NCBI RefSeq assembly: GCF_021390335.1
Contig: NZ_JAJUXK010000004.1
Span: 372,001 to 436,000, forward strand
DNA length: 64,000 nt
Source of the DNA: Dyadobacter sp. CY343
GTDB taxonomy: Bacteria > Bacteroidota > Bacteroidia > Cytophagales > Spirosomataceae
Reading direction: 5' to 3'
The translations under genes and the position numbers were made by a program. This document shows positions 44,489 through 54,264 of this stretch, one piece after another; within the stretch, counting starts at the first letter, position 1, and each line of letters opens with the position of its first letter. The notes below the pieces were generated by a model. It was given only the letters and a program-made list of their open reading frames with translations, had not been told where the DNA came from and made no database searches.

Positions 44489-46387
44489 CTACCACCCCGG
44501 ATTCTGCTTCAAGGTCGGGGTTCTTTGTAACTCGTCCTGCATGATTGGGAACAGATAGTGCCTTGGCGCTACGAAAACGCGGCTTTCTATGAAGAAACGC
44601 TGCATTTTGTATTTCTTCCCGTCGACCACAATTTTACCTGCCGGGTCTTCTACCGGCTTCATTCCATTGATCATCCGCTGCGTTTTAGGGTAAGGCCAGC
44701 CGAGCTGCGCGCGCTGCTCGTTAGTAGCACCGGCGCTCTGCCAGGCCTGCTCCCGCGCGAGTTCCTTCGCTGAACTTGGTTCCAGGTACAGACGTGAAGT
44801 CCAGATCCGGTTGTTTTCGTAAAAAAGCTCCACCCGGCGTTCCCGCTTGATATATTCGTCCATCAGCGCTTTGCTCGTTTGAACCTCCGGCGGCATTGGC
44901 GCCATAAAAGAGCGTTTCCGCACATTATTGATCATTTCATAGATCTCCGCATTCGGCCCGGCCGTTTCGTTGACTGCCTCCGCGTAGATATAAATGAATT
45001 CAGGCAATCGCCAGACCGGCGGGCCGCTAATAGAAAAGCTTTTGTCCCGATTCCAGGATTCACGCAGGATTTTACGCAGGAAATAACCCGTCGTAGTAGA
45101 ATTCGTAGCGCCGATTTTGTCGGCTCCCGTCGCGGTATTGATCACCTTTCCCTTGAATGTAGATCCGTGGTAAACAACATCGCGGTGCAGGCGCGGGTCG
45201 CGTTTGATACCTTCGTAGGGGTTCGTATCATCGTATCCGTCGGCTTTCGCACGTGAACTGTAAATAGGATAGCCGAAACCGTTTTTGGCCACATATTCGT
45301 ATTCATCCACCTGCTCCTGAACCGGCATCTGACGCGAGCTTCCGCCCCAGCTCGGCGGATAAATATCACCCTGCCAGTTGTTATCCTTATCTCTCGTCAC
45401 AAAGAAAACTGCCTCATTTTGAAACGCTTCCATGTTGTGGTACATATCCCAGAGCCGCGCCGGCACTTTCGAGTTGTTGTTATCAATACCCGCATCGTCC
45501 CGGAAATCGGCCGCATCGTGCCCCTGGTACAGGCTGTAACGCAGGCGACCATCCACTTTATAGTCGATCACCGCCTTAGCTGCATCCCGCGCGACTGTCC
45601 AGCGTGTCGGATTCAGCCCATATTCAGCAGCAAAAAGGCGCGTATCGTTGGGAAATGTACCTCCGTTCCACATCGGCGTTGCGGCCATCCAGGCTACGAT
45701 CGCTTTCAGTCCCAGACAAGCCCCTTTATCCACCCTACCAAAATCAGCGCCGCCCCAGCTGCCCGGTACCAATGCCATCGCTGAGTCACAATCCTGCGAA
45801 ATCTTGGCTGCAATAGCATGGAAGGATTCCTGTTTGAAATCCATCGGCTCAGTTGGAGATATCGTTCTTGTCATATAAACCACCTCTCCGTACATCCGCG
45901 CGGCGAGGTAATGAAAATATGCGCGCATGAAATACGTTTCTCCGAGCCTCTTCGCCAGATCACCCGCCTGCAAAGGATTATCCGGCGTATTATAAGTGCG
46001 CACACCTTCCAGGATCACATTCGTTTTCCGGATCCGGTCGTACAAATCCCACCAGTATTGCCCGCGGCTGCTGCGATCGGGCATTGCATTCGAATTCCAG
46101 TCGCCGGTGTTGAATTTGTTAGTCAAACTTCCCTCAGCGGTAGAACCTTCCGCTTCGTCGGTTACGGGCGCTGTGGAGAAGTGAGAGAAGAATACGAGCG
46201 GACTATTGGAGCCTTTCGCATTGTCGTACAAGTCTGTGATCAGCTGATTGGTTTTATTATACCTGGTAAAAACCTGCTCTGCATCCAGCTGATCGTCAGG
46301 CCTTCTGTCCAGAAAATCCTGGTCGCAGGCTGCCAGCATATTGCCGACTACAAAGAATAGGATCGTATATATTTTTCTGTTTTTCAT
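44489..46387 (-). CDS. SusD/RagB-family nutrient-binding lipoprotein
   Basis: This 632-residue outer-membrane lipoprotein has a lipobox-bearing signal (TILFFVVGNMLAAC, acylated Cys about 20). The SusD start CDQDFLDRRPDDQLD is typical, followed by a TPR helical scaffold and the usual C-terminal ending LKQNPGW. It caps the SusC pore encoded 15 bp upstream and binds glycans or other oligomers. No glycoside hydrolase accompanies the pair in this locus, so the ligand cannot be inferred. Confidence 0.95.
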   Translation of the reverse strand: MKNRKIYTILFFVVGNMLAACDQDFLDRRPDDQLDAEQVFTRYNKTNQLITDLYDNAKGSNSPLVFFSHFSTAPVTDEAEGSTAEGSLTNKFNTGDWNSNAMPDRSSRGQYWWDLYDRIRKTNVILEGVRTYNTPDNPLQAGDLAKRLGETYFMRAYFHYLAARMYGEVVYMTRTISPTEPMDFKQESFHAIAAKISQDCDSAMALVPGSWGGADFGRVDKGACLGLKAIVAWMAATPMWNGGTFPNDTRLFAAEYGLNPTRWTVARDAAKAVIDYKVDGRLRYSLYQGHDAADFRDDAGIDNNNSKVPARLWDMYHNMEAFQNEAVFFVTRDKDNNWQGDIYPPSWGGSSRQMPVQEQVDEYEYVAKNGFGYPIYSSRAKADGYDDTNPYEGIKRDPRLHRDVVYHGSTFKGKVINTATGADKIGATNSTTTGYFLRKILRESWNRDKSFSISGPPVWRLPEFIYIYAEAVNETAGPNAEIYEMINNVRKRSFMAPMPPEVQTSKALMDEYIKRERRVELFYENNRIWTSRLYLEPSSAKELAREQAWQSAGATNEQRAQLGWPYPKTQRMINGMKPVEDPAGKIVVDGKKYKMQRFFIESRVFVAPRHYLFPIMQDELQRTPTLKQNPGW

Positions 46388-46402
46388 AAATAGTCAGGAT
46401 AA

Positions 46403-49400
46403 TCAGAATGAAATGTCTACACCAAAATTCATCACCTTCTGGATCGGGTACCAGTCTCCGGTCCCTTCGTTTGTTTCCGGGTCCATATCTACGTCGCCGA
46501 GCTTGTCCCACGTAAGCAGGTTCATTCCCTGCGCGTAAAACCGCACCTGGTCAAGCCCGATCTTTTTGATCAATGGTTTGGGAAGATTATAGCCCAGCTC
46601 GATCGTTTTCAGACGTACGTAGTCGCGGTCGTATAGAAACAAGCTGCTGTTTGCATTCTTGTTGTTGCTATGGTCACCGAAATGAAGTGCGGGATAGGTT
46701 GCTGTGCTGGCATTCTCAGGAGTCCAGCGGTTCAGGTGCATGGGTTTTACCTTGCCATATTTATCCTGGCTAAACAAAGGGAAATCGTACACTGCCGCGC
46801 CTGAAAGCTGCATTGAACCTCTTGCCGCACCCTGGAAAAGCATGCTGAAATCGAAATTCTTGTAGCGCGCTCCTACCGGCAGACCAAACATCAGTTCCGG
46901 GTATTTAGGATATCCCGTCGCAGTTCTGTCGCCCAGATCATCCACCCGACCGTCACCGTTGAGATCTTTGTAAACCACATCACCCGGCCGCAATACGCCC
47001 CAGGACTGGTAGCCGCTTCCCTGGTTCATCGCATTCAATGTATTCGCCTCTTCCTGGTTGCCTACAAAGTGGTCGAAAATGTAGTTAAAATGCTCTTCAA
47101 TGCGTTTTCCGGTATTTGCCCTGCCTCCGAAAGCATAAGGAATTTCATTCATGAAAACGATCTTGTTGCGGGCAAATGAAACATTCGGACGGATGAAATA
47201 GGTAGCATTTTTACCAATGCTGCCGCTCCACCCGATTTCCATATCAAAACCTTTATTATTGACGATACCCGAATTCAGATAAGGCGCATTTTTACCCACA
47301 ATATCCGGAAAACCCAACTTGTTGCCCCCGCTCATATCGGTGATGATATCGTAGCGATGCTCGTGGAAAAGGTCGAGGGTAAATGTCAGGTGTTGCAGGA
47401 AAGTCGCGTCGATACCGATATTGGTCTTTCTGGCCTTTTCCCACGTTAAATCGGGGTTAGCGAGATCACCTTCCGACAAATATCCGCCCGCGCCGGAGCC
47501 GAAGTTATCCGTACCGAAGTTGTAATCTCCGTCTCTTCCGCCAAAGTATTGCAGATAAATAAAACGCTTGTCATTCGGCACGCGGTCGCTTCCTACCAAA
47601 CCATAAGAACCACGGATTTTCAGATTATTAAGCCATTTTTGAGCGCCAATGAGGAATTTTTCCTTGGAAATAACCCACCCTGCGGAAGCCGACGGAAAGA
47701 ATCCGTAGCGTTTTCCTTTTGCGAAGTTCTCTGATCCATTATAAGCCGCATTGAATTCCAGCAAATAGCGGTCGTCGTAACCGTAAGTGGCGCGGGCTGT
47801 CAATCCCTGGTAGCTGAAAGGTACCTGGTTATTAATGATCCGCCGCGACCGGTTTCCCAATACCATCCCGGTCACATTATGTAACCCAAAATTCCGCATA
47901 TAGTCGATCTTCGCCTGAATATAAGTGCGGCTTTCATTGTCTTTATTGTCAAATCCATTGCCGATCGTCTGGTCGATATCATACTTATTTCCAGACTTAT
48001 AGGCGCCGGTATAGTTGCCCGGCGTACGGTAAATATCGCTTCCGTCGGCCGGCACGAATGTAGCGTAACCCGGATATTCGCGGTAACCCTCGGAATACGT
48101 GTTCACGCGGCGGTTGATCCAGCCGCCGTCGCTCGCATCGTAAGAAAACATCCCGTCTATCGACAGACCTTCCGTAATAAAGTTAAGCTTGTGGCCCAGC
48201 GAGAAAGATCCGTTCAGGTAAGTGTTTTTTTCGTTCAAAAACCCGGTTCTGCTCAATTCTCCAAGAATATTAAACCTGTAAATCTGGTCGCCGTAAAGCA
48301 TTCCAAGCGGGTTATTGGCTTCGAATACGCGATTATCAGGGTTTCCGTTCGGCTCCACGATGATCGGCAGATAGGAAGGCTGGGTATTGGCGAGCTCAAC
48401 AATCCTGGCGGCCGTGGTACCCGGTGCATTCCGGTCGGTAATGCGCGCGCCGATATCCAGTTTGGCGAAAAAGTTGTCGGTAATATCAATATCGATATTA
48501 GACCTGAAATTATATCTCTTGAAAACGGCCTGCGTATTGTTGGTGCTCAGGTTGGTATGCTTGTAATTTCCATCCTGTTGAAAGTAATTGGCCAGAACAA
48601 AATATCTGGCCTTTACTGATCCACCGCTAATAGACAAACTGTAGTCGTGCTGAACGCCCGGTTTGAATGCATAATCAAAATAATCCCAGTTGTAACCCAG
48701 TCCGTCAGAGTTATCCCCTTTTGCGCGCCGCCAGTCCGATATCGAAGCTTCTGAGAACAAGTTCAGCGTCGAAGGATCTGCGTCGGGGTTATCATTTCTT
48801 CTTGCTTCGTTATAAAGCATTGCATAATCTGCTGATCCCAAATAGGTTGGAAACTTGACCGGCTGATTAATACCCACGGAAGCTTTGAAATTTACAGTCG
48901 CCTTATCCTGCACTTTTCCTCTCCGGGTCGTGATCAGGATTACACCATTTGCCCCGCGAACTCCGTAAGGCGCAGTTGCAGACGCATCTTTTAAAATGGT
49001 AAAAGTCTCAATTTCAGAAGGTGCCAGGTAATCCATACTTCTTTCCAGCCCGTCGATGATCACGATCGGCGCTTTGTTTCCGTAAGTAGCAGTTCCGCGG
49101 ATAAAAATGTCGCTTCGGTCAACCCCCGGCTCGCCGCCGCTGAACTGGTTTGCAAAAAGCCCCGGAAGCCTTCCCGCCAATGCATTGGTAATGCTGGCTG
49201 TCGGGCTTTGTTTCAGATCTTCGGTCGTAATGGTGGCAATAGCGCCGGTAATGGTCGCTTTCCTTTGCGAACCAAAACCCACGATCACCACTTCTTCCAG
49301 TCCGCCGAGGTCTTCCTGCAATTGTATGTTGATTGAAGTTTGTGCATCTACAATTTGCTCTTTCCCAAGAAATCCGATGAAGGAAACCACCAGCACATCG

Positions 49401-49972
49401 CCCGGTTCCGCCTCAACCGTAAATTTCCCGCTTGCGTCTGTGGAGGTTCCTTTGTCCGTTCCCTTCACGACCACAGTTGCTCCCACGAGCGGTAAACCCT
49501 TGACATCCTGGATAGTACCGGTTATTTCGCGTATCGTAGCAACGACCGTCGCAGGCGCTACGGACATGGTATTGATCAGTGCCTGACCGGGTTCTTCTTC
49601 TTTTCTGAAAATGGCGATCTGCTTGCCTATGATCTTGTAAGCGAGCCCCGAACCTTTCAGTGCTTTGTTCAAAATCGCAGGCACCGTTTCATTTTTCAGG
49701 TCGAGGTTGATGGTCTTCTCCGGCTTTCCTGTAAAAAGGTCGTCGCCGTAAAAAATGCGGTATTCGGTTTTATCCTGAATCTCCTGAAAAAGGGTATTGA
49801 GGTTCCCGTTACGGATTTTTACATCCATTCTGCTTTTTTGCGAATAGCCTGTTGCATGCACGCTCATCATCGCAACCCATAAAAGCAGTATAGTCAACTT
49901 CATAATTCTGAGCAGTTTTCGGGGACGTAGCTCTCCCAAAGGGTAATACCCTGATTGGTCAAATTTTTTCAT
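46403..49972 (-). CDS. SusC/RagA TonB-linked outer-membrane transporter with STN signalling domain
   Basis: This 1189-residue protein has a charged N-terminal extension and a signal peptide (IMKLTILLLWVAMMSVHATG). An STN domain (about 55-115: TEYRIFYGDDLFTGKPEKTI) passes signals to a FecR anti-sigma. A carboxypeptidase-regulatory domain (about 150-220), a TonB plug with GLEEVVIVGFGSQRKATITG, and a large beta-barrel follow. The STN domain and the FecR and ECF genes upstream make this a self-regulated importer: substrate binding relieves FecR, and the sigma factor then raises transcription. Confidence 0.95.
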   Translation of the reverse strand: MKKFDQSGYYPLGELRPRKLLRIMKLTILLLWVAMMSVHATGYSQKSRMDVKIRNGNLNTLFQEIQDKTEYRIFYGDDLFTGKPEKTINLDLKNETVPAILNKALKGSGLAYKIIGKQIAIFRKEEEPGQALINTMSVAPATVVATIREITGTIQDVKGLPLVGATVVVKGTDKGTSTDASGKFTVEAEPGDVLVVSFIGFLGKEQIVDAQTSINIQLQEDLGGLEEVVIVGFGSQRKATITGAIATITTEDLKQSPTASITNALAGRLPGLFANQFSGGEPGVDRSDIFIRGTATYGNKAPIVIIDGLERSMDYLAPSEIETFTILKDASATAPYGVRGANGVILITTRRGKVQDKATVNFKASVGINQPVKFPTYLGSADYAMLYNEARRNDNPDADPSTLNLFSEASISDWRRAKGDNSDGLGYNWDYFDYAFKPGVQHDYSLSISGGSVKARYFVLANYFQQDGNYKHTNLSTNNTQAVFKRYNFRSNIDIDITDNFFAKLDIGARITDRNAPGTTAARIVELANTQPSYLPIIVEPNGNPDNRVFEANNPLGMLYGDQIYRFNILGELSRTGFLNEKNTYLNGSFSLGHKLNFITEGLSIDGMFSYDASDGGWINRRVNTYSEGYREYPGYATFVPADGSDIYRTPGNYTGAYKSGNKYDIDQTIGNGFDNKDNESRTYIQAKIDYMRNFGLHNVTGMVLGNRSRRIINNQVPFSYQGLTARATYGYDDRYLLEFNAAYNGSENFAKGKRYGFFPSASAGWVISKEKFLIGAQKWLNNLKIRGSYGLVGSDRVPNDKRFIYLQYFGGRDGDYNFGTDNFGSGAGGYLSEGDLANPDLTWEKARKTNIGIDATFLQHLTFTLDLFHEHRYDIITDMSGGNKLGFPDIVGKNAPYLNSGIVNNKGFDMEIGWSGSIGKNATYFIRPNVSFARNKIVFMNEIPYAFGGRANTGKRIEEHFNYIFDHFVGNQEEANTLNAMNQGSGYQSWGVLRPGDVVYKDLNGDGRVDDLGDRTATGYPKYPELMFGLPVGARYKNFDFSMLFQGAARGSMQLSGAAVYDFPLFSQDKYGKVKPMHLNRWTPENASTATYPALHFGDHSNNKNANSSLFLYDRDYVRLKTIELGYNLPKPLIKKIGLDQVRFYAQGMNLLTWDKLGDVDMDPETNEGTGDWYPIQKVMNFGVDISF

Positions 49973-50068
49973 AAATTTGATTCGACTTTTGTTGATACAA
50001 TTGTTAAGAAATCACTTGCTTGCCGGCAAGTGCAATCGATCGGGAGACGTTGCCGCGTCTTCCGTTTT
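49973..50068 (-). promoter_or_regulatory. structured spacer between the FecR and SusC genes
   Basis: Two hairpins lie in this 96-bp spacer: CGTCTTCC with GGGAGACG (50042-50063) directly after the FecR stop, and CACTTGC with GCAAGTG (50013-50032). On the minus strand neither is followed by a strong U-tract, so an mRNA processing or stability element is as likely as an attenuator. A SusC-specific promoter driven by the ECF factor could also sit here. Confidence 0.4.
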
Positions 50069-51205
50069 TTATTTGGTAATAGTGCTTTTCCCTAGTACAA
50101 ACCTCCTTTCCGATTGTTGATAAGTAAGTGATGTTCCCACCGCGACAATGTCCAGAACTTTGGTAATGTCCTCCTGAAGATCGAGCGTACCCGAGAAAGT
50201 CCTGCTGCCGCTTTCCATTTCTGTAAGCTGAATATCCACGTCGTAGTACCGTGCTAATTTTTTCAGGATCCCGGCCAGCGGCGCCCTCGTCAATGCGAGG
50301 TACCCGTCTTTCCAGGATATATATTCTCCCACATTCACCTGTTTTACTTCCAGCGAACCCTTTCCTGCTACGTAAACCGCCCGCATTCCGGGTTCCAGTT
50401 TTCTCTTTTGAGCTTTAAAAATCGATTGCTGATTTGCCGTAAGTTCAATACTTCCTTTCACGAGAACCGTCGAAGTCTGCTGGTCGTCGGCGTAGGCGCT
50501 TACATCAAACTCCGTCCCGAAAACCTGCACTTTCATGTTTTTGGTGTGGACGAAAAATGGGTGATCGGCTGCGTGGCTGACAGCAAAATAGGCCTGACCT
50601 TCAACATAAACTTCCCTTTGTTTTGAATCGAAATGTGCAGGATAAACGAGTTTGGAGCCGGAATTGACCCAGATTTTAGTCCCGTCCGAAAGCGTGATCA
50701 CCGACCTTTTACCGTAAGGAACAATTAATGTATTAAACTCCTGGCCGGCCACTTCCTGATCAACCGCCGTAGCTGAATCTATCTGGATCCGGTTTCCATT
50801 GCCTTCGTAAACCAGGGACGAATTTTGCCTTTCCAAATTGATCGTCCGCTGATCGGCCAAAACCAGTTTGGTGTTTTCAGGATCGCCTGCCGTATTGGAA
50901 GCCAGCTGCCGCATTACCGTTCCGGAATCTTTTCTGAAATTGAGATAGCCCAGCCCGGCGAGCAATAGTAGCGTGACGGTTGCGGCAATCGAATACCACA
51001 ATCTGTTCATTCTGATCTGCTTCTTTTGCTGGATACTCTCCTCCACCTGAGTCCATATATATTCTCTTTCCGAAGGCGGGAGCGTTTCGTGGCGGATATG
51101 CTGCATCAACTGGCGGGTGGTGTCGGCGGTTTTCCGGTCTTCTTCGGACAGTTCTTCCGGTTTAATATCCTGACGCTGACCCTTTTTGGGTAACTTTCTC
51201 TTCAT
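50069..51205 (-). CDS. FecR-family anti-sigma factor
   Basis: This 378-residue inner-membrane protein has a cytoplasmic N-terminal part (about 1-68, sigma-binding), one transmembrane helix (LWYSIAATVTLLLLAGLGYL) and a periplasmic FecR domain (LIVPYGKRSVITLSDGTKIW). The C-terminal DUF4974 domain (ILKKLARYYDVDIQLTEM) contacts the STN domain of the outer-membrane transporter. ATG 51205 was chosen over a TTG six bases upstream. It lies 91 bp downstream of the ECF sigma gene. Confidence 0.94.
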   Translation of the reverse strand: MKRKLPKKGQRQDIKPEELSEEDRKTADTTRQLMQHIRHETLPPSEREYIWTQVEESIQQKKQIRMNRLWYSIAATVTLLLLAGLGYLNFRKDSGTVMRQLASNTAGDPENTKLVLADQRTINLERQNSSLVYEGNGNRIQIDSATAVDQEVAGQEFNTLIVPYGKRSVITLSDGTKIWVNSGSKLVYPAHFDSKQREVYVEGQAYFAVSHAADHPFFVHTKNMKVQVFGTEFDVSAYADDQQTSTVLVKGSIELTANQQSIFKAQKRKLEPGMRAVYVAGKGSLEVKQVNVGEYISWKDGYLALTRAPLAGILKKLARYYDVDIQLTEMESGSRTFSGTLDLQEDITKVLDIVAVGTSLTYQQSERRFVLGKSTITK

Positions 51206-51296
51206 GCACAAACTTGTTTGACATACAAGAGAAAGGTTTCGAAAGGATATAGACTCGCAAATCGATTTTTTTTAATAAAAAGAAGAAAAAATTTAA

Positions 51297-51884
51297 TTAC
51301 CAGCAGAAAACGAGCAGAAATGAGCCGAATTCGAGCTTGCCCCGAAGCTGTTTGAGTGCCCGGTAAATGAAGGTGCGACAGGTAGGGACCGAAATCTGCA
51401 TGATCGCGGCAATCTGGTCGTAATCCAGGTCCTGATTGTATTTCAGATAAAGTATTTCGCGTTGCCGGTCCGGAAGCTGATTGATCTCAGAAGCCAGCTG
51501 CTGCAATATTTCGCGCTGACTTTCATCCATAATGATCTCGTGCTCAATACTGAATGAGAATGCATTCATTCCGAAACTTTCGTCCGCATTCCATCGGTCG
51601 ATACTGAAAATAGAAGACTTGCGGTGCGCGGCGTGGAGTTTGCGGCGGAATGATTTGAGCAGATAAAATTTCACATTGACCTCCCGGGACAAGCCGCTTC
51701 TGTAACTGTGCAGATCAATGAACAGATCGTGGATACAATCTTTGACCAGATCATCGTCAGTCGTGTAGCGCATTCCAAAAGCAAACAAACTGTCCGAATA
51801 CTGATCGTACAACTGGCTGAATGCCTGCTGATCGCCGGAAATGAAGCTTTTCCATAATTCATTTTCCGGGAGTGTGAGTATCAT
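51297..51884 (-). CDS. ECF RNA polymerase sigma factor
   Basis: This 195-residue sigma-70 family factor has region 2 (FSQLYDQYSDSLFAFGMRYT, DDLVKDCIHDLFIDLHSYR) and region 4 (LPDRQREILYLKYNQDLDYD, MQISVPTCRTFIYRALKQLR), with no region 1 or 3. It is the first gene of the sigma-FecR-SusC-SusD group and should direct their transcription when FecR releases it. The last residues (LEFGSFLLVFCW) are hydrophobic, which is unusual for the family and may affect membrane proximity. Confidence 0.93.
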   Translation of the reverse strand: MILTLPENELWKSFISGDQQAFSQLYDQYSDSLFAFGMRYTTDDDLVKDCIHDLFIDLHSYRSGLSREVNVKFYLLKSFRRKLHAAHRKSSIFSIDRWNADESFGMNAFSFSIEHEIIMDESQREILQQLASEINQLPDRQREILYLKYNQDLDYDQIAAIMQISVPTCRTFIYRALKQLRGKLEFGSFLLVFCW

Positions 51885-52037
51885 GATTGAGTATTAAAAT
51901 TTGAATTAAATTTATAATAATAAAACTAAACAAGTCAAGTGTAAAATAAGCGAGCCGGGACGTGAGCGTGATCGGGAGCAAAACTAGCTGGCAACTTTCA
52001 CGATAGTTTTTATACTTTGCGCAAAAAAAGTAATAAC

Positions 52038-52994
52038 ATGGAACCTGCGCTATTGAACCAAGTCCCTTCGCTGGACCTGGCTGATTTTACTTCCGGAAAT
52101 ACGGAACAAAAAGAGAGATTTGTGGCCGAAATTGGCGATGCATTTACTAATATAGGTTTTGTAGCAATTAAAAACCACGGGCTGAGTGACGAGCTGCGTG
52201 AGAAATTATACGCGTCGGTGCAGGAGTTTTTCTCTCAACCCGACGAAGTGAAACGGAAATATGAATTCCCGAACCTGTTTGGCCAGCGCGGCTACATCAG
52301 TAAGGGTAAAGAAACTGCGAAAGGCTTCAAAGTCGCCGATTTAAAAGAATTCTACCATATCGGCCAACCGGACCCGATCGGCAATATGCCCTCGAATGTT
52401 TTCCCTGAGGGTTTTCCTGAATTCGAAAAGTATACGCTTGAAGTGTATAAAACCTTTGAGAATGCGGGCAAAACGCTGCTTCGTGCGATTGCTATCTACC
52501 TGCATTTGCCCGAGGATTATTTTGAGGATAAAGTAAAAAATGGCGATAGTCTGCTGCGGGCGCTACACTATTTTCCTATTCCCAATCCGGAACTGGTACC
52601 CGAGGGTGCAGTGAGAGCTGCCGCGCACGGGGATATTAATCTCATTACCTTATTAATGGGTGCAAGTGCCGAGGGACTGGAAGTATTGCGGCGCGACGGA
52701 CAATGGATCGCGATCACCGCATTACCCGATCAAATCGTTGTGAATGTGGGAGATATGCTCGACAGGCTGACTAATCATAAATTGAAGTCGACCATTCACC
52801 GGGTAGTAAATCCGCCGCGCGAAAAAATGGGCACGTCGCGATACAGCATTCCCTTTTTTATGCATCCGCGGGCGGATATGGACCTAACCAGCCTGGAAAG
52901 CTGCATTACTGCTGAAAATCCGAAATTATACACCAACATGACCGCCGGAGAGTTTCTGGATGAGCGTTTAAGGGAATTGGGATTAAAAAAATAG
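52038..52994 (+). CDS. isopenicillin N synthase-like 2OG-Fe(II) oxygenase
   Basis: This 318-residue non-haem iron dioxygenase has the N-terminal DIOX region (PSLDLADFTSGNTEQKERF, AIKNHGLSDELREKL). The Fe-binding residues are His and Asp in AAHGDINLITLLMG and His in STIHRVVNPP, with the 2-oxoglutarate-binding Arg-x-Ser in SRYSIPFF. It oxidises a small molecule, possibly an amino acid or gibberellin-like compound; the substrate is not evident. It precedes the ChrA gene by 16 bp on the same strand. ATG 52038 begins the conserved region. Confidence 0.9.
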   Translation: MEPALLNQVPSLDLADFTSGNTEQKERFVAEIGDAFTNIGFVAIKNHGLSDELREKLYASVQEFFSQPDEVKRKYEFPNLFGQRGYISKGKETAKGFKVADLKEFYHIGQPDPIGNMPSNVFPEGFPEFEKYTLEVYKTFENAGKTLLRAIAIYLHLPEDYFEDKVKNGDSLLRALHYFPIPNPELVPEGAVRAAAHGDINLITLLMGASAEGLEVLRRDGQWIAITALPDQIVVNVGDMLDRLTNHKLKSTIHRVVNPPREKMGTSRYSIPFFMHPRADMDLTSLESCITAENPKLYTNMTAGEFLDERLRELGLKK

Positions 52995-53010
52995 TAACCT
53001 AAGTACGCCA

Positions 53011-54198
53011 TTGGCTGTTCCTCCCATCCGCCGTTTTAGATACATCATTTACCTGATGGATATCCTCTTGTTATCAGTGACAGCTTTCGGAGGCCCGCAG
53101 GTACATTTAATGATGATGATCGAAAGGCTGGTCAAGAAAAGAAGATATATTACCGAAGAGGAACTACTTGAATTACAGGCGCTATGCCAGGTATTACCGG
53201 GACCGAGCTCGACGCAGACCGTCACGGCGATCGGCTTAAAAATCGGCGGCCAGCCGCTTGCTTACCTGACGCTGATCGTCTGGTCTATTCCTGCAATGGT
53301 TTTAATGACTGCGGCGGCGATTGGGATACATTACCTGGAATCGAAATCTATTTCGCTGGATTTCACCAAATTCGTCGGCCCGATGGCGGTTGCATTCCTG
53401 ATGTACGGCGCTTCGGCTATTGCTCGAAAAGTGATTCATAACACCCAGGGATGGACATTTCTGATCATTTCCACGATACTCGCGTACCTTTATCCTTCCC
53501 CTTACACGACCCCGGTACTGATCGTGCTGGGCGGTGTGGCGGCTTCTTTGAATTTCAAGAAACACGAGAAAATGGACAAAGCGCCGATCCGTGTGAAATG
53601 GCGGCCGATCATATTCTGGATCTCGGTACTGGTGGCGGCGGCGATTGTGGGTAAGGTTACCAACTCGCTTCCTGTGAGGCTTTTTGAAAACTTTTACCGG
53701 AACGGAAGTCTGGTTTTCGGCGGCGGGCAGGTTTTGATCCCGATCCTATATAATGAGTTTGTGGAATTCAAGCATTACCTCACCGAGCAGGAATTTCTGG
53801 CCGGAATGGCATTGACGCAGGTGGTCCCGGGGCCTGTTTTCTCTATCGCTACATTTGTGGGGAGCGTTTCTCTGCAAACGCACGGCGTATTCGGGCAGAT
53901 CGTCGGTGGGTTTGTGGCTACGGCGGGGATATTTCTGCCGGGCACTTTCTTCATATTCTTTGCTTATCCTTTTTGGGATCAATTAAAAAAGTACCGCGGG
54001 ATCCGCGCCTCGCTCGAAGGTATCCACGCCGCCAGTTGCGGACTTACGATCGCAGCGGCCATTTTGCTATTGCAGCCCATGATGACCGACCGGCAACCCC
54101 TTTTTACGGTGATTATCACCCTGCTGGTACTCACCTTCGCCAAGATCCCCTCCTACTTTATTATCCTGGCCGGGCTTGTGCTGGGGTTGGTGTTTTGA
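53011..54198 (+). CDS. chrA: ChrA-family chromate transporter
   Basis: This 395-residue inner-membrane protein has two homologous CHR domains. The first contains LLSVTAFGGPQVHLMMMIE and VLPGPSSTQTVTAIG, the second GSLVFGGGQVLIPILY and QVVPGPVFSIATFVG. About ten membrane segments are present. CHR proteins export chromate in exchange for sulfate, but many chromosomal members have no proven substrate. The start TTG 53011 (or ATG 53056) is uncertain; I prefer the TTG because residues before the ATG look conserved. It probably shares a transcript with the oxygenase. Confidence 0.87.
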   Translation: MAVPPIRRFRYIIYLMDILLLSVTAFGGPQVHLMMMIERLVKKRRYITEEELLELQALCQVLPGPSSTQTVTAIGLKIGGQPLAYLTLIVWSIPAMVLMTAAAIGIHYLESKSISLDFTKFVGPMAVAFLMYGASAIARKVIHNTQGWTFLIISTILAYLYPSPYTTPVLIVLGGVAASLNFKKHEKMDKAPIRVKWRPIIFWISVLVAAAIVGKVTNSLPVRLFENFYRNGSLVFGGGQVLIPILYNEFVEFKHYLTEQEFLAGMALTQVVPGPVFSIATFVGSVSLQTHGVFGQIVGGFVATAGIFLPGTFFIFFAYPFWDQLKKYRGIRASLEGIHAASCGLTIAAAILLLQPMMTDRQPLFTVIITLLVLTFAKIPSYFIILAGLVLGLVF

Positions 54199-54264
54199 GG
54201 CAAATACATTAATGGCTAAATTGATTTCAATCTGTATATTTACAAGACACTGAATATTCTGACT

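Noticed and set aside
44321..44530. 69-codon plus-strand frame
   Set aside because: It is a translation of the purine tract, the palindrome and the pyrimidine tract, with no protein-like character.
52038..52994. Genuine isopenicillin N synthase and a beta-lactam cluster
   Set aside because: There is no ACV synthetase or other pathway gene; the family name covers many 2OG-Fe(II) oxygenases of other function.
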